64,000 nt of DNA from Heligmosomoides polygyrus polygyrus (Eukaryota; Nematoda; Chromadorea; Rhabditida; Heligmosomidae), in assembly GCA_947396885.1 (NCBI GenBank), contig OX377205.1:21501407-21565406 (forward strand). Reading direction: 5' to 3'. A program made the translations under genes and the position numbers. Of the stretch, positions 12,561 through 23,350 are shown in pieces. Every line of letters starts with the position of its first letter. The first letter of the stretch is position 1. The notes beneath the pieces were generated by a model that was given only the letters and a program-made list of their open reading frames with translations, had not been told where the DNA came from and made no database searches.

Positions 12561-13607
12561 GGGAATCGAGCAGTATTAGGTTGAACGATCCTGCGCGTAT
12601 TGCATTTTACCGAGGAATTTTAACCCCAGGCAGCGTCGCGAACTCATTCGCTAAAGTGTAATATCCTGTCATGTTTGCTCTAAAACTCATGTTAGCTTAT
12701 CGAATTTTTCCCATGGACCCCTTTCGTTTAGCAAAACATCGCCCTTCTGAAACAGCCACCTTTTCCTGATCAGTCAGAAGAACCTCTGAGCTCATCGAAG
12801 TCAGTTCGTTCTATCAGGTTGTTGTAGACTGTTCCTTGTTCTTTTCTTCTTTTCCTTGTTTTTCGCACTACCTGTTTTCCACTCTGTTTGCCTAGCTTCT
12901 TTTTGGCGCTTCGTACTAGTAGTCTTCGGTCTGTTTACCTTGTTTCGGCCCTGGCCCTTTGCTGCACTATGCAGCCCTTTGGTCTGGGGTTTACTGTCTG
13001 TTATGTTTACCTAACGCCAAGATAGGTTACACTGCGCGCTGGCCCTCCTTTTAAAAACAGACGATCAGACTGAGTTGCGCCTTTCATGTGCATTTAATCA
13101 GCTGTGATGCACTTAAAGCTGGTCAGTTTCCAACGTCTTTATGCGGGATATGCTGCTCAGCTCTTTTAGAAGAAGCCGCTTCAAAGTTCTTTCTCTTTCA
13201 AAACGAGCTTCTCCCACAAGATTTCATGGAAGATTCAGTATGGATTTCTTTGAAGCTTCTTAACTCGCATGCCCAAATAAGCGAACACACTTTTTGAATT
13301 TTTATCATAGTTTTTAGGAACTAATGATGAACCATTTTTGAAGCACAGAAAAGTACAAGTTATTTCATCCTTGTCCCAACTGGTTTTCAGCCACTGTTTT
13401 GTTCGAAAAGATGATCAATTAGCCTACAGAAGCACACCTTTCTTGACACACTAGCTGTTATGGGCGCTTGAGACGTGAGGATTGCTTCTTCCTCTTTCAC
13501 CGTTATGGGTGGTTCAGTGGGTTGCGGAAATATACAAGGATAACAGAAGAGTGGATGAATTGGCTTTATTGAGGAACGTCGCTCCTCTAAGCGTACAGGT
13601 GAACGTC
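12561..13607. other. No gene recognised
   Basis: A pyrimidine-rich stretch at about 12830-12960 is the only compositional oddity. No element ends or exons were seen. Confidence 0.45.
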
Positions 13608-14351
13608 TCATAAAGGAGGACACGTAGGTCCAAAGCGAGTGGTATCAGCACATAGGCAACACTGACGTCTATGGCATCCAAAGCAGGTCAGGGGGCAGTT
13701 GCTCCGCCCTCTCGACCTCCTGATGGATCTGAGGATCACCGTAGACGGTGATACTCCCGGCGAGGGCAAGGAGAGTGCTACATCTTTTAACAGAATAAAA
13801 TCTACTGTCGCTGACGATGACGAGCGACTTGGGCGGCAGCTTGATGCGAGGCTCGTTGTTCGTGAACTGGATGGAGTGAAGTAGATGTCGTTGACTGCTT
13901 GTTGAACTTGAAGACTGCTACGACATGGAGGAGGTTGATTACTTGTAGACTGGAAGGACGTGAAGAAGGGCTGCTCGTTGAAACTTGTTGAATGCTTAGC
14001 GTTGACGGTGTAGACGGAAGCTGGACGGCATCGTAGAATTAGGTCGAAGGAATAGGTTACGTCGAGTGTTAGACTCGCACCATATACGACGTGGCAACGG
14101 GTGCTTCTGCACCACTTCCTTAAATAGCTGTAGAATTGGTATCCAGGTTTCCACGTTTTGTTGTGATCCTTTCTTTCATGAAATTCGTAGCTGGAACATA
14201 CAAATGCATAACGTTTTCGTCCGCATGAGTAGCGGTCCGGCTTTAAACCTTTGAAATTTTCAAGACTAGACGGAAAAACATTTCTAAACTTGCGCCCTTC
14301 TCTGAAGGCCCTTTGGCAGACTATCCGGTCTGATATTTTTTTACAGGTCAT
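13608..14351 (-). CDS. Unassigned open frame, 247 codons
   Basis: This is the longest ATG-started frame on the minus strand outside known elements. The product is Ser/Arg-rich and ends in a Cys-rich tail (CFGCHRRQCCLCADTTRFG). I recognise no domain. It has no signal peptide or membrane segment. The region 13840-14060 consists largely of short TTGAA/GTAGACTG-like words, so the openness may come from biased composition rather than selection. No neighbouring splice sites give a consistent gene model. It could be a real orphan gene, an element remnant, or chance; chance is the most likely. Confidence 0.18.
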   Translation of the reverse strand: MTCKKISDRIVCQRAFREGRKFRNVFPSSLENFKGLKPDRYSCGRKRYAFVCSSYEFHERKDHNKTWKPGYQFYSYLRKWCRSTRCHVVYGASLTLDVTYSFDLILRCRPASVYTVNAKHSTSFNEQPFFTSFQSTSNQPPPCRSSLQVQQAVNDIYFTPSSSRTTSLASSCRPSRSSSSATVDFILLKDVALSLPSPGVSPSTVILRSIRRSRGRSNCPLTCFGCHRRQCCLCADTTRFGPTCPPL

Positions 14352-16156
14352 GTATCCGTGACCGCTCTTTTGGCAAAAATGGCAAATATTGCCAGACTAG
14401 CACAGAGGAGGCTGATTGTTCGCTTCGATGCTAATGGTACGGCAGAAGAACCGCTCCCGTGCTGCCACTTCCTATTGTGTCTTCGGCGTTTTTCTCAAGG
14501 GGGAATCCCAGAATTATTCGATGATTCGATTAACACCTTGGTGTCCCCAGTCGCTCTAGCCTTCTCTGTTGATCGAACACATTATTGCCATCACTTCGGA
14601 CTTTGAACATTGGACGGCACGGCGAATGAAGGTATGGAGGTGATTCCAATCAAAGGAAAAAAAGAGCTTATGGACAGCACAGTTTAATAGTTTTTTCCAG
14701 CAAAACAAAATGAATGAAGACGAAAGTGCTCGTCGGAAGGCCCTTGGCACATTAGAACCACAACATCCCTCCAGCAGACGCCGCAAATGTAACCGTAACC
14801 GTAGGCGTTTATATAGGCTGATAGAAAACGGCTGTCGTGAGCAGAATTTTGAAATCCCACACGATCAACTGCTAATGAATCTCCGACGAACTCGTCGTCG
14901 AAAATTCACCGGAAAGTGACAGGACTTTCGCCCACTAGTGACGGACTCTCCTCCGATAGTTCAACTGGATTTTTAACAAGGGTGCTCTCAAATCGCTTCA
15001 CTGGTAGCGTTTGAAGCGTGACGTTTCCTACGCAATTAGACAACTTTTAGTCACCATGTGCTGTCATCTTATATCATCGTCCGCGTTCACCCGAAATCAT
15101 TCTCGCCGTTACTGTGTTCCATCGCCATACGTAAATGTCATGCCTTCGCCTGCTGGGGATACGCGCAATCACGTTCCAACGATACCATGCGGAAGTAGAA
15201 TGCATGGCGTACCCCAAATGTATTGGCCAATCCTGGACATTATTGTTGTACCCCATCGCTGAATTGCAAAGTATAGCTGTCTTTTAGTGGCCAGTCTGGT
15301 AACAATGCGATAAGACGAGCAAACGGGAGTGCGCCGTACAGTTAGCTGCTGTCAGGGTTGCCGAGGTGATTGGAATGTTTCTTTGCATGCAAGTTTCCCT
15401 GCTGTTAATGCGGCACAGAGCGTTTATCTCTATAACAATTAATCTAATCTTACCACAGATTTTTAACACATTTGATATATCCTAGCCGGGGGGGGGGGCA
15501 ACTTTAAAGCGCGTATTGGTTTCGTCATCACACCTGAGTTTAGATGAACGCCTCGTATCCTGCAACAGCAGCAGAAGTTCTCGTATTAACTCAAGAAAGG
15601 CAAGTGGACGCAAATCATTATCCATATGTCCCCTCCGATTAGGATAAACCCCATATTTAGATTGAATGTATCTACTCCTCCCCTGCCCCCGAAGAAATAG
15701 GCAGCACAACGCGAACAAAACGGGTAGCAGACCGGGAAAGCTCGACTAACGACCGCGCCAGCCGGCCTTCGAACCATCGACGTAGGCAGTTCAGAAGACC
15801 ATCAGATATATATCGTCACTGCGCACTCGAATCGTCACCAACCGTCACCGCCGCCGACCGTAGCGATGATGTCAGTGCCGGCTGCAGGCTTGATATAAGC
15901 ACGGCTCTACAGTAGTCGGTCGTCTAGTAGAGCGGTCACCTGTGCTGAACCGTAGAGCCTTGTCAGGGCTTCCTGGAGTTCGTCGTGTTGAACGGTAGGA
16001 CTTCTATGTACTTCCTCTTCTCCTCAAGTATTACTGGGTATTCGGCTTAACTAGCGGAATATGACGCAGCAGCACATTACTACCTTGCTAGCTTCCTTAC
16101 TCCTACATTGCTTCTGCTCCCTGGTTTCCGAATTAGGACATCTTCTTGTCGCATTG
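14352..16156. other. No gene recognised; SINE-A scrap and G run
   Basis: A fragment of the SINE-A 3' part (GCGGAAGTAGAATGCATGGCG) lies at about 15190-15215, and a G run at about 15488-15498. A 69-codon frame at 14710-14919 is very basic (Arg-rich) and unassigned. Confidence 0.45.
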
Positions 16157-16455
16157 GAGCGTGGAGCGTAGTCGGAGGAGGCGCCATCTCTTGCGTGCAC
16201 CCCCATCGAGGTTCGTGGTTCGGATCCCGCCCAAGTCACCCGAGCCTTGCATTTTTCCGTCGTCAGAAGTTGATACCAGGTGCTTGACTAGGAGCACGTC
16301 CATCCGCTGGCCGTCGCATATCATTGTAAATATGTATAGGCCAAATATGCATTCAGAATCGCTTCCACAACATGTCGCACAGAGAGGTTGCATGGCGCAT
16401 CCAACAAAGGAAATAAGGCCATCCTTTATCCTTTCATCCTTGATCCTTCATTTTC
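16157..16455 (+). repeat. SINE-A, full length
   Basis: Head TGGAGCGTAGTCGGAGG, B-box-like GGTTCGGATCCC (closest to a true tRNA box among the copies), and tail CATCCTTTATCCTTTCATCC. Confidence 0.87.
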
Positions 16456-18202
16456 TTTCCTTCTCAAATAGAAAGGAGATTTGTGAATTTACTTGTAAAA
16501 TAGCTTTTTTCTAGAGAGTAGACGGTATTTTGTTCGAATATGTATATAGTAGTTATTTCAGCGGATGAAATACTATTACAAATCGTTTTGAGAAAGAAGC
16601 ACTTTCCACTACATGCAAATGATGGAAGAAATTGTTTTTCTATTCCTCAAAAAAGAAACTTTCACTGTAGTCTTTTGTGCAATAATGATTTTGTATCACT
16701 TTTGGCTCAACAAATGTTCTATGCTTACAATGTTATTGAGCTAGATCAGCACAAGCAAGAGTTCCCGGTCTTTCTGACCTTCACAGGCCTGCATTCCCTA
16801 TCTATGGTGTCTGAAATCACTGGTTCGCTACCACCATGAGGTCTAGACCTCGTCATCGGAATAGAAGTGCGGGGCTTGGCCAGCACCGCCTAGCTGACCT
16901 ATCAGGCTCCGCTGATGGATGGCTGGGTTGTGCGTCGACGTGGTCGTCGCGTCGTCGCATCACGGATTCATCCATCTTCGCCTTCTTTGTGGGTGTTGTG
17001 CATCTGTGTGTGTGCGGTGGAGAGGTGTCACGGTGTCGACTCGCCTGATCGGACTCTGTGCTTCGTCTTCCTGCCGCATTCCCCAGCACCGATGCACGTC
17101 TCCACGGCTCGTTGCTGCTGTCCAGAAGCCACACCCTATTCCTGTGGTCGTATTGTTGGACGGTGTTCTTTCGCCTTCGCTATTCGCGGTTGTTTTGAAA
17201 TGTCGCCGCTTTCGGTCAGCTGTTTCCGGTCTTTATTTTCGGCGTTGGTGTTTCGTCGGTCCACCGTCGCGGACCGTCGTCGTCGTCGTCGTCGTCGCTC
17301 GGCCAACTGGCGTCGCGCATTCCGTCGCCAGGAACCAGTACTGTTGTCGACTTCGTCGATGAACTACAGAGGCGTGAATGTCACCACATCAACAGGGTAT
17401 CATGGCAGAAGAGGGCGTCAACGCGTGATGAGAAGCAGCTCCGCTGCACGTGTCAGCTTCTCGCTCAGCAGAGAGGATCAGCTTGTTGGTACAGCTGCCG
17501 TCGTTCCGGTTATGGAACCTGCTTCGGCTGAGCATCAGCCGGCAGCTACTAGAAGGCGCAGCGTTACAGCGAACTGTCCTTTGGATTGATCGTTTCTCGT
17601 AGCGGACTGTACAGAGGTGCAAATGTGTCATGTCCTAGACTGCATCGCATCGCAGCATTCAGGTCGCGTTGCTCTTCCAGCTTTCATCCTAAGGGGCTAT
17701 TCTTAGAGATTTTGGCGCTGCAATGAGCTCTACTCGGCGACATTTCACTGTTTTTCAAAGATGTGTGGTATCTTTGCCCGGCTGTGGAATCGAACCCATG
17801 GGCAAAAGAAGTGGCTACCCTTGTTTAGAGTAGCTTCTCTCCATCGCGTGCCACCACAACAAGCCAGCCTACCTATTAGTAGACAAATCCACAGGAGCGA
17901 TTTCTATTTATCATTACCTCTTTTCTGGGATAGGCTTCTCCAGAAGCAACAGGTTCCTGGTAGCTCTCCTTCACACTACCTAGATCATCCACGATGAGGT
18001 CAGTATAGCCGTTTCTTCCATAGCTTAGTCAAGGAGCAGTTGCTGTATCAAGTCGTCTTAGCTCATTACAGGTAAGGGTGTCCTGTGGTGCAGTCGTAAG
18101 GTCCCGAAATTTTTGCAGTGGTATTTTTCTTCAGCTAGGATAAGGGCGAGAATAAAACGCATTGCTAATATATCCTTTTTTTATAATTTTTAGGAATTTT
18201 GA
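16456..18202. other. GC-rich block, otherwise nothing firm
   Basis: Apart from the candidate exon, 16836-17600 is GC-rich with open frames on both strands. The tRNA-like scrap GGCTGTGGAATCGAACCCA near 17780 is probably a SINE fragment. The rest shows nothing recognisable. Confidence 0.4.
17199..17531 (+). CDS. Candidate coding exon, unassigned
   Basis: A frame opens right after a TGA at 17196-17198 and runs 110 codons to a TGA at 17529-17531. It has no useful ATG, so an exon entered by splicing is the only way to use it (for example the acceptor-like CGGTCAG ending at 17219). The product has a Ser run from a GTC/TCG trinucleotide stretch (about 17274-17297), then STVVDFVDELQRRECHHINR and a Cys-rich end (CTCQLLAQQRGSACWYSC). 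Codons there favour GAG, AAG, CTC, CAC and AAC, unlike the flanks. Another + frame is also open for 224 codons (16915-17589), which weakens the case. No family recognised. Confidence 0.3.
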   Translation, partial: NVAAFGQLFPVFIFGVGVSSVHRRGPSSSSSSSLGQLASRIPSPGTSTVVDFVDELQRRECHHINRVSWQKRASTRDEKQLRCTCQLLAQQRGSACWYSCRRSGYGTCFG

Positions 18203-18275
18203 TGCCAATTCGCTGACCCCAGAGGGGTGGAGGGTTTCGCTGACCTTGGCGAGACCCGAACCACGTACCCAGAAT
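18203..18275 (-). repeat. SINE-A fragment, minus
   Basis: CCAATTCGCTGACCCCAGAG and the following TGACCTTGGCGAGACCCGAA match the middle of SINE-A on the minus strand with many changes. Confidence 0.55.
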
Positions 18276-18492
18276 CGAGGAGGTGGTGGTTCGTTAACGC
18301 CACTTTAACCATATCCCATGCCATGCCTCTTTGGCTTTAGTTTATTGCCTTTGCATAAATTCCTCTTATGTGTCGGAAGCAGCTTCTCCAGCCATCTGGA
18401 TCTAGCCCATATTTGGGTTAGGCCGCCAGACCGTTATTATAGTTGTGAGTTGCAGTCTCTTTGCAAGTTTATTGTATGGTAGGGAATGTTTG

Positions 18493-18673
18493 GTACTAGT
18501 CGTTAAAGTGGTCTACACGGGGAAGGGAGAATGCGTCAGCCAATCAAAGAGCTGACCGAATACACACTAGTGAACAATGGCGCAGACTGCACGCGCACTC
18601 TGGGCGTCGTTGATGCGGCCTAATCGGTCGGTTGCGTCCAGCTCTCCATGTAGACCATATTAGCGAACAGTAC
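18493..18673. mobile_element. MITE of the GTACTRGTCG family
   Basis: The left end GTACTAGTCGTTAAAGTGG and the complement of the right end, GTACTGTTCGCTAATATGG, form imperfect terminal inverted repeats. The next bases (TCTACA) also match. It is 181 bp without coding capacity. No clear target duplication. Confidence 0.6.
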
Positions 18674-19221
18674 GGATTCCTTCACCTGTAATTCAGTCCA
18701 CTTGTGGGCTAGACCTCAGCGGTTCATACGCGGCAGATTCTCATCTAGAGATTGGCCTATCCCCACATGCATTTGAGTCGGCTGCTCCCGGAAGCCCTTT
18801 AAAGGAAACGCAGCAAGTTCCTCTCTCTCCGCAGCTAACCCACCTGTGGGTTGGGCAATCCTAACAGTGAAGCTTCACCTTAACACAGCTGAACACGGCA
18901 CGTATCTGTCCCATTTAGAAGACGGTCCCCATGATTCATCAAAGGAATGCCCCGGAAGTTGACGAAGGTCGAGTGACGCAGTTCCGCAGCGGTCTCTAGA
19001 GATTGCAGTGTACTCCGACCGCAGTTTAGGAAGTGTCGGATTCAACAGGTTTTGGAGAGATTTGCGGCCACATTTTGGTCCCGCGGTTGCTTGGGCGTTT
19101 CTGCCAGTAGAGCTCCGGCCCTCTTACGGATGAAACGCCTAGTCAGGCCCCCCATACAAACACCAAAAGGGGCCTAATCAGGCGCGGCTGTATCAGTCAT
19201 CAGTGCTGACAGAATGTCTGA
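18674..19221. other. No gene recognised
   Basis: Mixed sequence leading into a GC island. No elements or motifs identified. Confidence 0.45.
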
Positions 19222-19620
19222 CTAGTAATAGCCGACCACAGTCAGCGGTCGCGACGGGAGGCGCGGCGCCGGCGGCCGAGGCGCAGAGCCGCGCGGCGTC
19301 CCGAGCCGGTTCTTCTTCATCGCGGCCGCCGACGAACTGATCATCATCCCATTCATTCGGTCATCCTCCGGCGCCCGCCACCGGCGACGCGGCGGCGACT
19401 CTCCGCGCTGCGCCAGGCGCTCGTTTCCGGCCGTGTCTGCACTTTCCCGCTGCCCGGCGAACGGCTTAGGTGTTTTTCATTCGACACCGATTCGCTAACA
19501 TTGGCGGCGTCGGCCATCGACTATCGTCCGATCGCCGATCTCATTCTCCACCGCCTCTTCTTGCCACTCGGCCGCGACATACCCCACTTTCTTCGCTGCC
19601 TGGCTTCGGAAGATGGCTGA
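19222..19620 (+). CDS. Candidate coding exon in a GC island, unassigned
   Basis: One + frame is open for 132 codons between TGA at 19219 and TGA at 19618. It has no ATG in a useful place. The second half has strongly coding-like codons and a protein-like product: LRQALVSGRVCTFPLPGE, then FDTDSLTLAASAIDYRPIA, then FLPLGRDIPHFLRCLASEDG. A GTAAGTAAGG donor-like site follows at 19628, eight bases after the stop. The minus strand of the same block also has a plausible frame (AAKKVGYVAAEWQEE...), so the strand is not certain. It could be the first exon of a gene (GC island, 4.7 kb upstream of the F-box gene) or a promoter island. No family recognised. Confidence 0.33.
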   Translation, partial: LVIADHSQRSRREARRRRPRRRAARRPEPVLLHRGRRRTDHHPIHSVILRRPPPATRRRLSALRQALVSGRVCTFPLPGERLRCFSFDTDSLTLAASAIDYRPIADLILHRLFLPLGRDIPHFLRCLASEDG

Positions 19621-19652
19621 GTAGGGGTAAGTAAGGTGTCGTGTAGGTGTAT

Positions 19653-19842
19653 CAGGGGCCAGATTTTTCAACCGTTTGCGAGCCTGTAACGGTGAAAAGT
19701 ACCACCAAACCTACTGATACCGCGATTCATCAACATGTTGTGCGGTAAATTTGGAGTTGAACTCTCTGTATCGGTTACTACGCACTGGTATGGTGAATCG
19801 GCGGTGAGAGATACTGGCAGTGTCGCTGATGAATCTGGCCCC
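19653..19842. mobile_element. hAT-like MITE with perfect 8-bp duplication
   Basis: A 190-bp element starts CAGGGGCCAGATTTTTCAAC and ends GATGAATCTGGCCCC. It is flanked by exact AGGTGTAT octamers (19645-19652 and 19843-19850). An 8-bp duplication plus a CAGGG-type end points to the hAT superfamily. It anchors the classification of the related copies at 3812, 11127, 52870 and 53410. Confidence 0.85.
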
Positions 19843-20179
19843 AGGTGTATGATATGCAGTCTGTTTTGCATGGGATAAGCGCACTGTTACCAGTTTAGTA
19901 CTGATTTGCGAGTTTATTAGTTGTATCAACCTTTTGAGCGACTTCAACCAGTTTATCGTCTTCAGAACGTAGAAGTCGTTCCAAGGACGCAGATGTTGCT
20001 ACCTACCAACGCCTCTTCGATCCTCTCTTTCGGACATTTTTTCTCAGAATTTTCTCAGAACTTTATTCTTCTGTTCCATACTGCTTATCCGACAATTGTT
20101 TACACCTATAGATTTTCACACATTTATTTACTTATAAATTTATATATTGGTTTTTATGCAAGAATATGAGCAGCAAGTC

Positions 20180-20425
20180 AGAGGGGCGTCCGCTCCGTGC
20201 ACTCTGAAGTAGGAGTTCTCGCTTGGGATCCCAGTCAACCCAACCAATCCCTCTATCCCTTCGGGGTCAGAGAATTGAAAAGACTTTTCTGGGTAGGACC
20301 AACTTGCCCATTAGCAGGGCTGGCCTCTGCAAGTGTAGTATAGGCCAAATACACATTCAAATTCCCTTGATGATATCCGCTAGAAGTAGGAACTATATAG
20401 CTTAACCATTGCCACCCTTTAGGAG
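20180..20425 (+). repeat. SINE-A, diverged
   Basis: CCAACCAATCCCTCTATCCC, GGGGTCAGAGAATTG and GTAGTATAGGCCAAATACAC match the SINE-A body. The head is poor and the tail short. Confidence 0.65.
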
Positions 20426-20429
20426 CAGG

Positions 20430-21375
20430 GAATAACCAACATTCAAAAAATGAGCCATTCCTGAAGCTTTAATCTATAACGTAGTGAGATCCTTGGTCAT
20501 TCCCATCCTCGGCCAACCGTTTGTATCCATTTTTTGTGTTTACAGAAAAGACACTTTTGAAGGCACGAGAACGTTTTAGACCTGACCTGACTAATCATTT
20601 GAAATAATTTTTGAATATTTTTATTTTTTTAATCTTGTGAGGCAAATGATTTCTTATATACACATATTTTTACTTGGAATTAAATTGGCACCGTGATTTT
20701 TTATGAAATATTTTCTTTTATTGGGAAAAGTCTTAGCTTCACTTTTGTTCCAGTTCACAAATGCTTGCTCAGACAAAACTGGACGCCTGTTGAGCTCGGT
20801 TCACTTTTAAGAGTACGGAGTAATTCCTCTGTGCTGAGAAGTACGGTATAGCGCCTACAGTAACCAGGGTAGCATTCTACATTTCTTATTAATCACTTCT
20901 TCTGTAGACTCTAGCGGTTTTTCAGTCCATTTCGTTTATGGGTTATAAGCTTGCAGCGAAGCTTGATCACATTAGACTTTGGAAAGCGCCATGGCTTTCG
21001 CATGTGTACTGTTCCGTCGAAGTGGTTGAATTCGAATTTGCTTAGACCCGTCTACTACAGTTACTTACGTTGGTGCTCTTGGTTGGTCCAGGAGAGTCGA
21101 CTATCCATGACTGAAGATTTGGAACTGTACAGTCGGAGAGCCTCATTGCCTGTGTTCTTAAGTCACCCCGATCTTCATCGTCTTCAGAGCCAGCCGTTGA
21201 TCGTTATTATCGTGTCGTCAACTGCTTGAAAACGCCTGTTCTTCCAACAGAAAAAAACCATTCACATAGGGCAGACCAGCTCCTAAGCCGATTATGACGC
21301 CTCCGACATGTGCGAGTAGCGCGCCTGAGTCACCGCTGCACTCTCCAGTGTCATTGAACCAGGTGCCAGAACGTT
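20430..21375. other. No gene recognised
   Basis: AT-rich to about 20950, then mixed. A 92-codon frame at 20951-21229 shows no motif. Confidence 0.45.
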
Positions 21376-21382
21376 CTAGACC

Positions 21383-21862
21383 TCATGCCAGCCGTGATTC
21401 TGCAGAACTTTTTCTCCGTTCATCTTCCGCAGGCCAGCTGAACACAGTCGCGTAGCCGAGCCGTGTCGGAATGACGTGCAGCCGCCGGTCGGGTTCTGTA
21501 ATCGCCGGACTGATCTGTACAAACGCCACGCGGCGCGAGATCGTCGCGACGTTTTTCCCGACGGAAACCCACCTCCACTGAAATTCCGACTGAATGTCGC
21601 CGCCGGAGAAGACGCAGAGGGCTGCGACCGTCCGCACTCTGGCAGCCGCAGCCGTTCGCCCGTAGCAGCGATCCGCCACACCCGTCCGTTCTCGCGGACA
21701 ATGTGAAAGGTGGTGTGCGGGGCGGCGCCCGGTGGTGGTGTTCGTTGTCGTGTAGGTCGTCGCCTCGGTGTCGCAGTCATCGCCGTCGTCTCCACGCGAT
21801 GTTTTATCACTGTTTTTCCCGCGGACGTTCTCTTTTGTTTCGGCGATGTGTATTATTCGCAC
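21383..21862 (-). CDS. Candidate coding block, unassigned
   Basis: The minus strand has a 159-codon ATG-started frame in a GC-rich island. Its second half (about 21383-21620) looks genuinely coding: WRWVSVGKNVATISRRVAFV, ISPAITEPDRRLHVIPTRLG and YATVFSWPAEDERRKS, with GTC/ATC/CGC/CTC codons. The upstream part looks better in the overlapping minus frame (RENGRVWRIAATGERLRLPE). That suggests a frameshift or a short intron between the two, which I could not place. The N-terminal Thr/Asp run (about 21730-21800) looks low-complexity. No domain recognised and no partner exons found; it could be a terminal exon or a relic gene. Confidence 0.3.
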   Translation of the reverse strand: MRIIHIAETKENVRGKNSDKTSRGDDGDDCDTEATTYTTTNTTTGRRPAHHLSHCPRERTGVADRCYGRTAAAARVRTVAALCVFSGGDIQSEFQWRWVSVGKNVATISRRVAFVQISPAITEPDRRLHVIPTRLGYATVFSWPAEDERRKSSAESRLA

Positions 21863-21899
21863 AGCATGGGCTATTTAACCCCTCTCGCCTGTGCTTAGG

Positions 21900-22619
21900 T
21901 TGTCGCTCATAACCCTTGGCCGTCTTATGGTTAGTGGCTGTCTTTCCATTGTTACTATCTTTTCGGCTTTTCCTCAGCCGTGTTTGCAGAGTTCATTTCA
22001 CAAATATTGAAATGCGTAGGCTTAAGGTGTCGGTCATGTAAGGACCACAAGGGTAGAACAAGTACTGATTCCAGGTAAGGCACCTACTAAACTCCTCATC
22101 AGGCTACCCATGCGAGGCCTAATTAGTTCATAACGTGTTCAACGCTCTCCTTCATTCCTATACCTGAAACGGCTTTTACTATTGAGATCTGTCTAAGCGT
22201 CGGAAATTATTATGTGCAGTTAGAAGAGGTGTTTTTTACTTCGTGACATTGACTTACAGTAGCATACAGTATCGTAACGTTCTCAGCCTCGATGCTTGTT
22301 CGATGATTGGGCAAAATTACAGTTCAATTAGCTAGTCCAAGATATCTCTGGCTGATTCTATCCTCATTACTCAGGGAATAACTCGCCCGGCTTGGTTGTT
22401 CCAAAGGAGTGTAAGGATAGTATATTTAAGTGGGTAAAGCTCCTGATGTAGAGTTCTAGGACAGACGGTGTGCGATTCTTCCGTTCAACCATGTTCATAG
22501 GTGCCTACAACCGGGTAGACTTGGGTAGTTATGAAGTTGGAGTCTTCTACGATGTTGGCAGTGCTATTTGTTCGCTGGACTTAACGCTATTTATACAATA
22601 GTTGGTCGCTCAACTTCAG
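21900..22619. other. No gene recognised
   Basis: Mixed-composition DNA with no open frame over 60 codons and no identifiable element ends. Confidence 0.45.
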
Positions 22620-23215
22620 TTGCGGATGCGTGGAGCACAGTAGGATGAGGTGCCGGCTCTTGCTTGCACTTGATGCCAGGTTCCTGGTTCGGATTTCCCG
22701 CCTAGGCCAACCAAGCCTTCGATTCTTTTGGGGTCGATGAATTGGTGCCAGACCTCTCAGAGTGTGAGAAAATACTGTCACGGTATAGTGGCCACCACCC
22801 TGTAAGCCACGCCCCTACTTGGGTTTGGAACGTTGGCAGTCTCCCCGACTGCATACTTTGTATATGGTTGTGTACATAAATATAAATCTATAGAAATGCT
22901 TTGTCGAACTCCCATCTCAGCCAGAGGCTTGACATGTGTCACGGTATAGTGGCCACCACCCTGTAAGCCACGCCCCTACTTGGGTTTGGAACGTTCGCAG
23001 TCTCCCCGACTGCATACTTTGTATATGGTTGTGTACATAAATATAAATCTATAGAAATGCTTTGTCGAACTCCCATCTCAGCCAGAGGCTTGACAATACT
23101 GACCTGTTCATTCCCAAGTCGTATCCACGACATCCCGTGGCAATACAATGTGGGGCACACCCCGAAAGAATCTGAATAACGTCGTCCATTATTTTTGCCC
23201 CTACCTTTTAGAGAT
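22620..23215 (+). repeat. SINE-A split by a paired 160-bp repeat
   Basis: The first part (22620-22775) ends GTGAGAAAATAC and the second (from 23096) resumes ATACTGACCTGTTC. Removing the insert restores the normal SINE-A order. Tail CGTCCATTATTTTTGCCCC. Confidence 0.85.
22776..23095. mobile_element. Two tandem 159-bp TG...CA repeats, possible mini-LTR pair
   Basis: Copy 1 (22776-22934) and copy 2 (22937-23095) start TGTCACGGTATAGTGGCC and end GAGGCTTGACA. They differ at one base I could see (GTTGGCAG versus GTTCGCAG). Only TG separates them. The TGTCA...TGACA ends resemble LTR ends. The insert is bounded by ATACT/AATAC on both sides, with 5-7 bp of microhomology that hides the exact duplication. 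It has no coding capacity. Alternatives are an LTR-LTR product, a miniature TRIM-like element, or tandem insertion of a small repeat. Confidence 0.75.
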
Positions 23216-23221
23216 CCGCAT

Positions 23222-23350
23222 GTCCTATCCATATACTGTCCTGAAAGCTGGTCTGGTGTTCCGGATGTTTTCATTTTTCATTCACTGGGTTTCGTTCCTT
23301 GGTATGATCTTATTGATGTAATAAATAAATAAATAAATAAATAATAAATG
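23222..23350 (+). mobile_element. LINE 3' end fragment with AATA tail
   Basis: A short non-coding 3' end (GGTATGATCTTATTGATG) runs into AATAAATAAATAAATAAATAA, like the tails of the CR1-like LINEs at 10111 and 44547. It is 5'-truncated to about 100 bp. Confidence 0.55.

Noticed and set aside
22776..23095. Hammerhead ribozyme in the 159-bp repeat (retrozyme hypothesis)
   Set aside because: No CUGANGA core with a following GAAA on either strand.
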